The notes under the pieces are model-generated. The model saw nothing but the letters and a program-made list of their open reading frames with translations. It was not told the origin of the DNA and searched no databases. This document shows positions 37,472 through 45,995 of a DNA stretch of 64,000 nt, piece after piece. Within the stretch, counting starts at the first letter, position 1; every line of letters begins with the position of its first letter. The position numbers were made by a program, and so were the translations under genes. This DNA comes from Serratia sp. Ag1 (GTDB lineage: Bacteria; Pseudomonadota; Gammaproteobacteria; Enterobacterales; Enterobacteriaceae), in NCBI RefSeq assembly GCF_000743355.1, contig NZ_JQEI01000008.1:204857-268856 (forward strand). The letters are read 5' to 3'.

Positions 37472-38905
37472 ATGTTTAAGAACGCATTTGCAAACCTGCA
37501 GAAAGTAGGTAAATCGCTGATGCTGCCGGTATCCGTATTGCCTATCGCAGGTATCCTGCTGGGCGTCGGTTCCGCCAACTTCAGCTGGCTGCCTATGGTA
37601 GTCTCTCACGTGATGGCAGAAGCTGGCGGGTCGGTATTCGCCAATATGCCGTTAATTTTTGCTATCGGTGTGGCTCTCGGCTTCACCAACAACGACGGTG
37701 TTTCTGCATTAGCCGCCGTGGTGGCCTACGGTATCATGGTGAAAACCATGGCCGTGGTTGCTCCACTGGTTCTGCATCTGCCACCTGAAGAGATTGCAGC
37801 TAAGCATCTGGCGGATACCGGTGTGCTGGGGGGGATTATCTCCGGCTCTATCGCTGCCTATATGTTCAACCGCTTCTTCCGCATTCAATTGCCGGAATAT
37901 CTGGGCTTCTTTGCCGGTAAGCGTTTTGTCCCGATCATCTCTGGTCTGGCGGCCATTGTTCTGGGCGTGTTCCTGTCCTTTATCTGGCCACCAATCGGTA
38001 CGGCTATCCAGACATTCTCACAATGGGCGGCGTATCAGAATCCAGTCTTGGCATTCTTTATCTACGGCGTGGTTGAGCGTGCTCTGGTGCCATTTGGTCT
38101 GCACCACATCTGGAACGTACCATTCCAGATGCAAATCGGTGAGTTCACCAACGCAGCGGGCCAGGTGTTCCATGGCGACATCCCGCGTTACATGGCCGGT
38201 GACCCAACGGCAGGTATGTTGTCCGGTGGCTTCCTGTTCAAAATGTACGGTCTGCCAGCGGCTGCTATTGCTATCTGGCATTCAGCCAAGCCGGAAAACC
38301 GTGCCAAAGTCGGCGGTATCATGATCTCCGCTGCGTTGACTTCGTTCCTGACCGGGATTACCGAACCCATCGAATTCTCGTTCATGTTCGTTGCACCGAT
38401 CCTGTACGTGATCCACGCAATTCTGGCAGGTTTGGCCTTCCCAATCTGTATTCTGTTGGGTATGCGTGACGGTACCAGCTTCTCGCACGGTCTGATCGAC
38501 TTTATCGTACTGAGCGGTAACAGCAGCAAAATCTGGCTGTTCCCAATCGTCGGTATCATCTACGGTCTGGTGTACTACAGCATCTTCCGTGTGCTGATTG
38601 CTAAATTGGATCTGAAAACGCCAGGCCGTGAAGAGACAACTGCCGATCAAACCACTCAGGGCGGTTCTGAAATGTCTGCAGCCTTGGTTCATGCTTTCGG
38701 TGGTAAAGAAAACATCACTAACCTGGATGCCTGTATTACTCGTCTGCGCGTCAGCGTGGCCGATGTATCCAAGGTTGACCAGGCTGGGCTGAAAAAACTG
38801 GGTGCTGCGGGCGTTGTGGTCGCGGGCTCCGGCGTTCAGGCCATCTTTGGCACCAAGTCCGATAACCTGAAAACAGATATGGATGAGTACATCCGTAACC
38901 ACTGA
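37472..38905 (+). CDS. ptsG: Glucose-specific PTS enzyme IICB (PtsG)
   Basis: 477 residues as in E. coli. Imports glucose with phosphorylation at the inner membrane. The IIC domain (1-385) has about ten membrane helices with [14 protein letters not shown] near 295. The IIB domain (about 400-477) carries the phosphorylated cysteine in [16 protein letters not shown] near 421. Upstream sequence includes CRP, Mlc and SgrS target elements, so regulation is probably as in E. coli. The following terminator is strong. Confidence 0.97.
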   Translation: MFKNAFANLQKVGKSLMLPVSVLPIAGILLGVGSANFSWLPMVVSHVMAEAGGSVFANMPLIFAIGVALGFTNNDGVSALAAVVAYGIMVKTMAVVAPLVLHLPPEEIAAKHLADTGVLGGIISGSIAAYMFNRFFRIQLPEYLGFFAGKRFVPIISGLAAIVLGVFLSFIWPPIGTAIQTFSQWAAYQNPVLAFFIYGVVERALVPFGLHHIWNVPFQMQIGEFTNAAGQVFHGDIPRYMAGDPTAGMLSGGFLFKMYGLPAAAIAIWHSAKPENRAKVGGIMISAALTSFLTGITEPIEFSFMFVAPILYVIHAILAGLAFPICILLGMRDGTSFSHGLIDFIVLSGNSSKIWLFPIVGIIYGLVYYSIFRVLIAKLDLKTPGREETTADQTTQGGSEMSAALVHAFGGKENITNLDACITRLRVSVADVSKVDQAGLKKLGAAGVVVAGSGVQAIFGTKSDNLKTDMDEYIRNH

Positions 38906-38926
38906 TTCAGGCTGGGGAGCTGATGA

Positions 38927-38950
38927 GGGAGGCCTGTGGCCTCCCTTTTT
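38927..38950 (+). terminator. Rho-independent terminator of ptsG
   Basis: 8-bp GC-rich stem GGGAGGCC/GGCCTCCC, three-base loop, five T. Confidence 0.9.
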
Positions 38951-39014
38951 ACTTATTGGTTTATATCGTTTTATCTAAAAATTGACGCAACGCATCCATA
39001 ATGTTGGGGTGCGA

Positions 39015-39428
39015 TTACTGATGGATGCCGCTGATTTGCAACAATGCTGCTTCAGCTAAAAATGCGGAACGGCTTTTAAATTCTGGATGTGTGGCCACAC
39101 AGCGATCGATACGATCAATTAATGATTTGGGGAGTGTAACGTTAATTTTTTCTGATCCGCCCAGCAATCGAGAAATATCGATCTCCACAACCGCCCAGGT
39201 ATAACCCGCGAATTCTGGGTCCTTAGCCAATTTTTCCACGCTGGAAGCGGCCGGAATATCCTCGCCCATATCTACCAGGATTTCTATATGGCCATTAATT
39301 GCGTCTTTGGCAGCCAAGATTGCTTCATCTAGGGTATCACCTGCTGAAAAACAACCGGGCAAGTCAGGGACACTCACGCCGTATGCATGCCGCTCGTCGC
39401 CTGCTTCAATTGCAATGGGATAAAACAT
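39015..39428 (-). CDS. hicB: HicB-family antitoxin
   Basis: 137 residues. The N-terminal half is the HicB partial RNase H-like fold (FYPIAIEAGDERHAYGVSVP, DLPGCFSAGDTLDEAILAAK). The C-terminal half (about 90-135; INVTLPKSLIDRIDRCV and SRSAFLAEAAL) is a ribbon-helix-helix DNA-binding domain, so it should repress its own promoter as well as neutralise HicA. AGAGG precedes ATG 39426-39428. It lies 27 bases downstream of hicA. Confidence 0.92.
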   Translation of the reverse strand: MFYPIAIEAGDERHAYGVSVPDLPGCFSAGDTLDEAILAAKDAINGHIEILVDMGEDIPAASSVEKLAKDPEFAGYTWAVVEIDISRLLGGSEKINVTLPKSLIDRIDRCVATHPEFKSRSAFLAEAALLQISGIHQ

Positions 39429-39455
39429 AATTAAACCTCTTTCGAGAAAACAGGG

Positions 39456-39635
39456 TTAAATGCCTGCTTGTTTCCTGATGCTCTTTACCGTGCCTGCGGG
39501 TAAATCCTTTTTAGGGTGCGGGATAGTGACTAATCCCGGCTTGGTTGGGTGGGTGAAGTGATGATGGCTACCGTTCACTCTGACTAAAACCCATCCAGCC
39601 GCAATCACTTCTTTCACTATCTGCTTGCTGTTCAT
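39456..39635 (-). CDS. hicA: HicA-family mRNA interferase toxin
   Basis: 59 residues from ATG 39633-39635, the usual HicA length; a longer frame from 39680 has no family support. HicA is a dsRBD-like RNase whose active-site histidine lies in VNGSHHHFTHP (about 22-32); IPHPKKDLPAGTVKSIRKQA is the conserved tail. Toxin precedes antitoxin, the typical hicAB order. The pair sits between ptsG and hinT and is therefore an accessory insertion in an otherwise conserved neighbourhood. Confidence 0.92.
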   Translation of the reverse strand: MNSKQIVKEVIAAGWVLVRVNGSHHHFTHPTKPGLVTIPHPKKDLPAGTVKSIRKQAGI

Positions 39636-39885
39636 CCTTACACCCTGTTTCGTCCTATGGGGCAATAATAACCCCGACACCTCCCAAATGTAAATATTCC
39701 AGAGTTATCGGGGTTATCATTGTTGCAGTCATCGGCAAACTCATCCACGAATATGGCTGAGCTAATCCTGCTATAGCTGAACAATTCTCCATCATTCAAT
39801 GAGGAAAATGCGTAATCAGGTTGAAAGCGCTAGAATCTGTCACTCATACTGCGTAAATCTTTTCATATTGCACAAGGAGCTTGAT

Positions 39886-40236
39886 ATGGCTGAAGAAACT
39901 ATTTTCAGTAAAATTATTCGCCGTGAAATCCCAGCGGATGTGATCTACCAAGATGAGTTGGTTACTGCATTTCGCGATATCGCCCCACAGGCACCGACCC
40001 ACATCCTGATCGTGCCGAACGTATTAATCCCAACTGTTAATGATGTCACTACTGCGCATGAAGCGGCTTTGGGCCGCATGATGACCGTCGCGGCCAAGAT
40101 TGCCGAGCAGGAAGGGATTGCTGAAGAGGGTTACCGCCTGATCGTCAACTGCAATCGTCACGCAGGACAAGAGGTCTACCACATTCATATGCATTTAGTG
40201 GGTGGGCGCGTGCTTGGCCCGCTGTTAGCACGTTAA
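39886..40236 (+). CDS. hinT: HIT-family purine nucleoside phosphoramidase HinT
   Basis: 116 residues from ATG 39886 (E. coli 119), with AAGGAG upstream; the frame open from 39799 is not used. HinT hydrolyses AMP-lysine and similar phosphoramidates. The histidine triad HIHMHLVGG is near 101-109, and [18 protein letters not shown] near 6-23 is typical. It heads the hinT-lpoB-thiK-nagZ-ycfP group conserved in enterobacteria. Confidence 0.95.
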   Translation: MAEETIFSKIIRREIPADVIYQDELVTAFRDIAPQAPTHILIVPNVLIPTVNDVTTAHEAALGRMMTVAAKIAEQEGIAEEGYRLIVNCNRHAGQEVYHIHMHLVGGRVLGPLLAR

Positions 40237-40309
40237 TTGAAGAACACCGTGCACTATCCCGAACCGTGCATTGTTGCTTAACAGCCTTGGGATAGTGTTG
40301 AGAGGGATG

Positions 40310-40888
40310 ATGAAAAAGTATCTATTCGTAGCATTGGCTGCACTGGTGTTGACCGGGTGTCCTGCGCGGCCCCCAGAACCACAGCAACCGCCCGTGGTCG
40401 TTGAACCGATCCCACAACCAGAACCTAAGCCACAGCCACCAGCTCCCGAGCCAGTACCACAGCCACCGAAGCTCCAGCAGCTCGATTGGCTAGGCAGTGT
40501 GCAGCCGTTAGTCAATGACATGTTGAAAGCCGATGGTGTCAACAGTGGCAGTGTGCTGTTGCTGGATAGCGTTAAAAATAATACCAATGGTGCGCTGCAA
40601 ATTGCGCAAGCGACCGTTGCCTTGCACCAGGCGTTGGCGTCTAACCAGACCTTCAGCATTGTGCCAGAAGCGCAATTGGCCAGTGCCAAACAGACGTTGG
40701 GTCTATCAGCAGCAGACAGTCTGGGATCGCGCAGCAAAGCTATCGGCTTGGCGCGTATCGTTAATGCACAGTACGTGCTGTATAGCGACGTGAGCGGTGA
40801 TGTGAAAGCTCCGACGATCGACATGCAACTGATGTTGGTGCAAACCGGTGAAATCGTCTGGTCAGGTAATGGCGACGTTAAGCAGTGA
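40310..40888 (+). CDS. lpoB: Penicillin-binding protein activator LpoB
   Basis: 192 residues from ATG 40310 (adjacent ATG 40307 is possible). Outer-membrane lipoprotein that reaches through the periplasm to stimulate PBP1b. The lipobox is LVLTGC with Cys17, followed by a disordered Pro/Gln/Glu-rich linker (about 20-60; many PEP and PQP repeats) and a globular domain (YVLYSDVSGD, MQLMLVQTGEIVWSG). The linker differs from E. coli in sequence but not in character. The 3' end overlaps thiK by 20 bases. Confidence 0.92.
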   Translation: MKKYLFVALAALVLTGCPARPPEPQQPPVVVEPIPQPEPKPQPPAPEPVPQPPKLQQLDWLGSVQPLVNDMLKADGVNSGSVLLLDSVKNNTNGALQIAQATVALHQALASNQTFSIVPEAQLASAKQTLGLSAADSLGSRSKAIGLARIVNAQYVLYSDVSGDVKAPTIDMQLMLVQTGEIVWSGNGDVKQ

Positions 40889-41738
40889 AGCCCAGCTTCG
40901 GCAATTAGTCAGTAGCAGGCTGCCGGCGGTAAATACCGCCGGTTGTCGTTTTAGCCCCATACAGGGGTTAACCGGTACCAGTTGGCTGATTGAAGGCGCA
41001 GGGATTTGTCTGCTGGCTCGCCAACAGATGCAGGATAAGTATGCGCTTGGTGTCAGTCGTCGGCGTGAAGGGCGCGTGTTGAAGCGTTGTGGGGCCGGGA
41101 TTGGGCCGCAGATTTGGCTGCAAACCCCAGGTTGGCTGATTGTTGAATGGCTGGTTGGTGAGAACGTCAAAGAAGCCTCATTTCTGGCATTAAATGAAAG
41201 TGGCGAACTGGCAACGCTGTTGGCTGAGTTGCATCAGCGGCCACTGAGCGGTTACCGGCTGAATCTGCAGCAGCAGCTTGCTGATTATTGGCAGCACATC
41301 GATCGGCGACGTATAACCCCGGCGTGGCTGCGTTGGCAGCGTACTTTTATGCAAAACTCGCCACCACAGCCGTTGAAGCTGGCACCTTTGCACATGGATG
41401 TTCACGCAGGTAATCTGCTGGTGCAGGGGGAACGCTTAAGGTTGATTGACTGGGAATATGCTGCCGATGGTGATATTGCCTTGGAACTGGCCGCACTGTT
41501 TCGTTTCAATCAGCTCTCAACTATCGATCAGCAACATTTTTTACATCATTACGCGCAGCGCGGTTATGCAGATCGCTGGCAGTTGGTTGCTCAGGTACAG
41601 CGCTGGTTGCCGTGGGTGGATTACCTGATGCTGATGTGGTTTGAAGTCCGTTGGCAGCAGACTGGGGAGCTTGAGTTTTTGCGCTGGAGCGCAGCGTTGT
41701 ACCGGCGTTTTTGTTTATTATCCCCCCGTTCTCAATGA
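40869..41738 (+). CDS. thiK: Thiamine kinase ThiK
   Basis: 289 residues from ATG 40869 (E. coli 274); an upstream in-frame start at 40848 lies deeper in lpoB. Aminoglycoside phosphotransferase-like fold that phosphorylates thiamine for salvage. Catalytic loop HMDVHAGNLLV near 182 and metal-binding LIDWEYAADGDIALELAAL near 200 are intact; the N-terminal glycine loop reads QGLTGTSWLIEG. N-terminus is less conserved than the rest. It is followed by nagZ after 20 bases. Confidence 0.92.
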   Translation: MATLSSEAQLRQLVSSRLPAVNTAGCRFSPIQGLTGTSWLIEGAGICLLARQQMQDKYALGVSRRREGRVLKRCGAGIGPQIWLQTPGWLIVEWLVGENVKEASFLALNESGELATLLAELHQRPLSGYRLNLQQQLADYWQHIDRRRITPAWLRWQRTFMQNSPPQPLKLAPLHMDVHAGNLLVQGERLRLIDWEYAADGDIALELAALFRFNQLSTIDQQHFLHHYAQRGYADRWQLVAQVQRWLPWVDYLMLMWFEVRWQQTGELEFLRWSAALYRRFCLLSPRSQ

Positions 41739-41758
41739 ATAAATGAAGTGAGGTGGCC

Positions 41759-42790
41759 GTGGGCCCAGTAATGCTAGATGTCGTCGGCTACGAGCTGGAC
41801 GCAGAAGAACGTGAGATTTTAAAGCATCCTTTGGTGGGCGGCCTCATTCTGTTCACCCGCAATTTTCACGACGCTGAGCAACTGCGTGAACTGGTGCGGC
41901 AGATTCGTGCGGCGTCCCACGATCGCTTGGTGGTAGCGGTGGATCAGGAAGGGGGGCGCGTGCAGCGTTTCCGCGAAGGTTTTACCCGTTTACCGGCAGC
42001 ACAGTCGTTCGCCGCGCTTAACGATGCGCAGGAAGGCGGGCGCTTGGCTCAAGAGGCCGGGTGGTTGATGGCGGCAGAAATGATCGCCCAAGATATCGAT
42101 ATCAGTTTTGCTCCGGTGTTGGATCTTGGCCATGTTTGCACCGCGATTGGCGAACGTTCTTTCCACAGCGATCCGCAAAAGGCGTTGGCGATGGCCGAAC
42201 GTTTTATTCAAGGGATGCACAGTGTGGGGATGAAAACCACCGGCAAGCATTTCCCTGGGCATGGCGCAGTGACGGCGGACTCTCATAAGGAAACCCCGCG
42301 CGATCCGCGCCCGCTGGCGCACATTCGTGAGCACGATATGTCTATCTTCCGTGAGCTGATTGGCCGTGGTCTGCTGGATGCCATCATGCCAGCGCACGTC
42401 ATCTATACTGAAGCAGATCCGCGCCCGGCCAGTGGTTCACCCTATTGGTTGAAACAGATTCTGCGTCAGGAGCTGGGTTTTGACGGTATTATTTTTTCTG
42501 ACGATCTGTCGATGGAAGGGGCTGCGATCATGGGCAGCTACGCCGAGCGTGGCCAGGCGGCGCTGGATGCCGGTTGCGATATGATTCTGGTGTGTAATAA
42601 CCGAACGGGCGCGGTCAGCGTGTTGGATAACCTGTTCCCGGTCAAAGTAGAAAAACTGAAGCGGTTATATCATCGCGGTCAGTTCACCCGTCAGGAGCTG
42701 CGTGATTCCGAACGCTGGCAACTGGCTCATAAGCAGTTGAGTGTGTTGAGCGAACGTTGGGAAGAACACAAACAGCGTTCAGTTGGGTGA
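41759..42790 (+). CDS. nagZ: Beta-N-acetylhexosaminidase NagZ
   Basis: 343 residues from GTG 41759, chosen because GAGG sits at a proper distance and E. coli NagZ begins MGPVMLDV; the GTG at 41753 overlaps the ribosome site. Family 3 glycosidase of the cytoplasm that releases GlcNAc from anhydro-muropeptides, the pathway that also signals AmpC induction. The catalytic loop [13 protein letters not shown] (His176-type) and nucleophile Asp in [12 protein letters not shown] near 248 are present. NagK, which phosphorylates the released sugar, is encoded at 52966. Confidence 0.95.
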   Translation: MGPVMLDVVGYELDAEEREILKHPLVGGLILFTRNFHDAEQLRELVRQIRAASHDRLVVAVDQEGGRVQRFREGFTRLPAAQSFAALNDAQEGGRLAQEAGWLMAAEMIAQDIDISFAPVLDLGHVCTAIGERSFHSDPQKALAMAERFIQGMHSVGMKTTGKHFPGHGAVTADSHKETPRDPRPLAHIREHDMSIFRELIGRGLLDAIMPAHVIYTEADPRPASGSPYWLKQILRQELGFDGIIFSDDLSMEGAAIMGSYAERGQAALDAGCDMILVCNNRTGAVSVLDNLFPVKVEKLKRLYHRGQFTRQELRDSERWQLAHKQLSVLSERWEEHKQRSVG

Positions 42791-42859
42791 GAGATTACGG
42801 CGTCGTAAGCGGCGTTAATGATGGGGGCAGGCGGCTCCCGGCTTGTTGCGAGGATCTAC

Positions 42860-43402
42860 ATGATTATCTATTTGCATGGCTTCGATTCCAACAGTCCCGG
42901 CAATCATGAAAAGGTTTTGCAGTTACAGTTCATCGACCCGGACGTGCGTTTTATCAGTTACAGCACTTTGCATCCACGCCATGATATGCAGCATTTATTG
43001 AAAGAGGTGGATAAAGCGGTTCAGCAGGAAGGGGACAAAAGCCCGCTGATTTGTGGTGTGGGTCTGGGGGGTTTTTGGGCTGAACGTATTGGCTTCCTGT
43101 GTGGAGTTCGTCAGGTGATTTTCAACCCTAACCTGTACCCGGAAGAACACATGCATGGCAAGATCGACCGACCAGAAGAGTATCGCGATATCGCGACCAA
43201 ATGTGTGGAAGACTTTCGCGAGAAGAACCGCGATCGCTGCCTGGTGGTGCTCTCCCGCCATGATGAAGTGCTAGATAACCAGCGCAGCGCGGACTTGCTG
43301 CATAAGTACTATGAGATAGTCTGGGACGAACAGCAAACGCACAAGTTTAAAAATATCTCGCCACACCTGCAACGCATCAAGGCATTCAAGACTCTCCGAT
43401 AA
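42860..43402 (+). CDS. ycfP: YqiA/YcfP-family alpha/beta-fold protein YcfP
   Basis: 180 residues from ATG 42860 (AGGA upstream), same as E. coli YcfP. Begins [20 protein letters not shown], with an alpha/beta hydrolase-like core in which the nucleophile elbow is [13 protein letters not shown], having Gly-Leu in place of the usual serine. The function is unknown. [13 protein letters not shown] and [15 protein letters not shown] are the conserved tail segments. It lies between nagZ and ndh in the conserved order. Confidence 0.92.
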   Translation: MIIYLHGFDSNSPGNHEKVLQLQFIDPDVRFISYSTLHPRHDMQHLLKEVDKAVQQEGDKSPLICGVGLGGFWAERIGFLCGVRQVIFNPNLYPEEHMHGKIDRPEEYRDIATKCVEDFREKNRDRCLVVLSRHDEVLDNQRSADLLHKYYEIVWDEQQTHKFKNISPHLQRIKAFKTLR

Positions 43403-43584
43403 CAGTTCTGCAACGTTATTTCAGGCCCTCATAGCTGCTCTAACAGGGCAGCTATGAAGGTTTTTGAACGTCTACCGGGCTTTTTTTATTAGCCAGCGAT
43501 AAAATTCTAAATTGTGACCTAACGCTAACTATTTGAATCACAATCCCCAAAAAGTTCCTTCGTCCAGCCTTTAACCAAAGAAGT
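43403..43584. other. ycfP-ndh intergenic region, left part
   Basis: Contains a 9-bp hairpin CATAGCTGC/GCAGCTATG (43430-43456) with only a delayed T run, which may end the nagZ-ycfP transcript, and a weak second FNR-like half-site near 43533. No reading frame is supported. Confidence 0.4.
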
Positions 43585-43598
43585 TTGATGTACATCAA
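43585..43598 (+). promoter_or_regulatory. FNR box of ndh
   Basis: TTGATGTACATCAA matches the FNR consensus TTGAT-N4-ATCAA exactly. It lies just upstream of a -35/-10 pair (TTGGTA at 43601, TGATAT at 43625, spacing 18), placing it near -46, which suits FNR repression of ndh without oxygen as in E. coli. Confidence 0.85.
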
Positions 43599-43733
43599 TT
43601 TTGGTATGACCAAATGACCTCTCGTGATATTGTGGCGGCAGACAGCAGGTTTAATTTGCGCGAACCATATGTATTCTAAGGATATTATTTGTTTACCCTT
43701 AGATAACAACAGGTTCACATTTAGAGGGTCATT

Positions 43734-45038
43734 TTGACAATGCCAAAGAAAAAAATTGTGATTGTCGGGGGTGGTGCCGGTGGTTTAGAACTGGCAACCA
43801 GCCTCGGGCATAAATTGGGCCGCAGGAACAAAGCCGAGGTCACACTGGTGGATCGTAACCATAGCCATCTGTGGAAACCTTTACTGCATGAAGTGGCTAC
43901 CGGTTCGTTGGATGACGGCGTTGATGCGTTGAATTATCTGGCACATGCCCGTAATCACTATTTTAATTTCCAACTCGGTTCGCTGGTTAACATTGACCGT
44001 GAAAAACAGACGCTGCAATTGACGCAGATCTGCGATGAGCAGGGGACTGAACTGGTTCCTGCGCGTGAGTTGAGTTATGACATTCTGGTGATGGCGCTCG
44101 GCAGTACCTCAAATGACTTCGGTACTCCAGGGGTGAGAGAGCACTGCATCTTCCTGGATAACCCGCATCAGGCGCATCGCTTCCATAATGAAATGTTGAA
44201 CCTGTTCCTTAAGTTCTCGGCCAAACCGGGTGAAAAGGAAAGCGTCAATATTGCCATCGTTGGGGGTGGTGCCACGGGTGTTGAACTGTCTGCTGAACTG
44301 CATAATGCGGTAAAACAGCTGCACAGCTATGGTTTTGAGGGGCTGGATAACAGCGCACTGAAAGTCACGCTGGTTGAGGCCGGTGAGCGCATTCTCCCTG
44401 CCTTACCGCCGCGCATTTCTTCCGCCGCTCATCAGGAACTGAATAATCTGGGCGTACGCGTGCTGACGAATACCATGGTCACCAGCGCGGATGAAAATGG
44501 CCTGAACACCAAAAGCGGCGAATTTATCAATGCCGATCTGATGGTGTGGGCGGCAGGTATCAAGGCCCCGGACTTTATGAAAGATATTGCCGGGCTGGAA
44601 ACTAACCGTATCAATCAGCTAGTGGTTGAGCCGACGCTACAGACTACCCGCGATCCTAACATCTTCGCGATTGGTGACTGCGCTTCTTGCCCGCGTGAAG
44701 GTGGTGGTTTTGTGCCGCCGCGTGCGCAATCTGCACATCAGATGGCATCACGCTGCTTTACCAATATCCTGGCGCTGATGAATGGACAGCCTTTGAAGGC
44801 TTATGTGTATAAAGATCACGGCTCACTGGTATCGCTTTCGCGCTTTAGCACCGTTGGCAGTTTGATGGGCAACCTGATGCGTGGCTCGATGATGATCGAA
44901 GGACGTGTGGCGCGCGTGGTGTATATTTCACTGTACCGCATGCACCAGGTGGCGTTGCATGGTTATACCAAAACCGGCCTGATGATGTTGGTGGGCGGTA
45001 TTAATCGGGTGATTCGCCCTCGTCTGAAAATGCATTAA
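43734..45038 (+). CDS. ndh: Type II NADH dehydrogenase (Ndh)
   Basis: 434 residues, as in E. coli. A single-subunit, non-proton-pumping NADH:quinone oxidoreductase on the inner membrane. FAD loop [14 protein letters not shown] at 9-22, NADH loop [16 protein letters not shown] near 178, and [11 protein letters not shown] near 320. The C-terminal amphipathic part ([20 protein letters not shown]) holds it to the membrane. I prefer TTG 43734 to ATG 43740, since AGAGGG (43723-43728) then has normal spacing and the N-terminus aligns with E. coli. Confidence 0.95.
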   Translation: MTMPKKKIVIVGGGAGGLELATSLGHKLGRRNKAEVTLVDRNHSHLWKPLLHEVATGSLDDGVDALNYLAHARNHYFNFQLGSLVNIDREKQTLQLTQICDEQGTELVPARELSYDILVMALGSTSNDFGTPGVREHCIFLDNPHQAHRFHNEMLNLFLKFSAKPGEKESVNIAIVGGGATGVELSAELHNAVKQLHSYGFEGLDNSALKVTLVEAGERILPALPPRISSAAHQELNNLGVRVLTNTMVTSADENGLNTKSGEFINADLMVWAAGIKAPDFMKDIAGLETNRINQLVVEPTLQTTRDPNIFAIGDCASCPREGGGFVPPRAQSAHQMASRCFTNILALMNGQPLKAYVYKDHGSLVSLSRFSTVGSLMGNLMRGSMMIEGRVARVVYISLYRMHQVALHGYTKTGLMMLVGGINRVIRPRLKMH

Positions 45039-45066
45039 AGCCTACAAGAGACGCAGTTCCTGATAG

Positions 45067-45097
45067 CCCACGCTGGTACGCCACGTGGGTTTTTTTA
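45067..45097 (+). terminator. Rho-independent terminator of ndh
   Basis: Stem CCCACG/CGTGGG with an eleven-base loop and a run of eight T. Confidence 0.8.
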
Positions 45098-45397
45098 TTG
45101 TTACCGACCTGAAATTGGAAAATTCTTACCGATGAATGCGCTGACTAAGGGTTTTAAATTGGATTAAAATACCATAATAGAATGGGAATTTTTAGGAGTC
45201 ATCCCAAAAAATAAGGTTTGGCGTGATTTATCGCTTTTTTAGGGAAATCGTCTTATTGCGAGGAAGAGAGTTATTACACAAACTTATCGCGTTTACAAAC
45301 GTGCTTCGCCGCGTACGCCGTAAGTTGTAGACCTTTGACCGCAGTCGGTACAGTTTTCAGCACAAAGTGCGTGGTAACACATTCAGGAGAATTTCCC
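45098..45397. promoter_or_regulatory. ycfJ upstream region
   Basis: About 300 bases between the ndh terminator and ycfJ, without a supported reading frame. It presumably holds the ycfJ promoter; AGGAGA at 45385-45390 is the ycfJ ribosome site. Confidence 0.45.
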
Positions 45398-45934
45398 GTG
45401 AACAAATCAATGTTAGCCGGTGTTGGGATTGGGATCGCCGCCGCTCTGGGAGCGACTGCCGTGGCCAGTCTGGACGTGTTTTCTGCTGGTCCGCAATACG
45501 CGCAGGTTATCGCCGCAACACCAATTAAAGAAACGATTAAAACTCCACGTCAGGAGTGCCATAACGTCACGGTCACCCACCGGACGCCTGTGCAGGATGA
45601 AAACCGCATTGCCGGTTCGGTGCTGGGCGCTGTTGCTGGTGGCGTGATTGGCCATCAGTTTGGCAGTGGCAGAGGCCGTGATGTGGCCACCGTAGTGGGG
45701 GCACTGGGTGGCGGTTATGCCGGTAATCAGGTTCAGGGAAGGCTACAGGATAGCGACACGACGACCAGTACACAGCAGCGCTGTAAAACGGTTTACGACA
45801 AGTCGCAGAGAATGCTGGGTTATGACGTCACTTATCAGATAGGCAAACAGCAGGGTAAAATTCGCATGGATCACGATCCAGGCACCCAGATCCTGCTGGA
45901 TAAAAGTGGTCAACTGGTGCTCAATAAAGCTTAA
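45398..45934 (+). CDS. ycfJ: YcfJ, glycine-zipper envelope protein
   Basis: 178 residues from GTG 45398 (E. coli 179). One N-terminal hydrophobic helix (signal anchor, about 4-27), a conserved Cys in TPRQECHNVTV, then the glycine-zipper segment AGSVLGAVAGGVIGHQFG and ALGGGYAGNQVQG, and a C-terminal domain (CKTVYDKSQRMLGYDVTYQI). The glycine zipper is of the 17-kDa surface antigen type found in envelope proteins. Function unknown; implicated in biofilm and stress in E. coli. Confidence 0.92.
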   Translation: MNKSMLAGVGIGIAAALGATAVASLDVFSAGPQYAQVIAATPIKETIKTPRQECHNVTVTHRTPVQDENRIAGSVLGAVAGGVIGHQFGSGRGRDVATVVGALGGGYAGNQVQGRLQDSDTTTSTQQRCKTVYDKSQRMLGYDVTYQIGKQQGKIRMDHDPGTQILLDKSGQLVLNKA

Positions 45935-45943
45935 TAAAAGCAT

Positions 45944-45970
45944 AAACCCGCGCGTAACATGCGCGGGTTT
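45944..45970. terminator. Bidirectional terminator between ycfJ and mfd
   Basis: Perfect 10-bp stem AAACCCGCGC/GCGCGGGTTT with a seven-base loop between convergent genes. Confidence 0.8.
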
Positions 45971-45995
45971 ATGCGTACTGCGGTTTACAAGCCTC

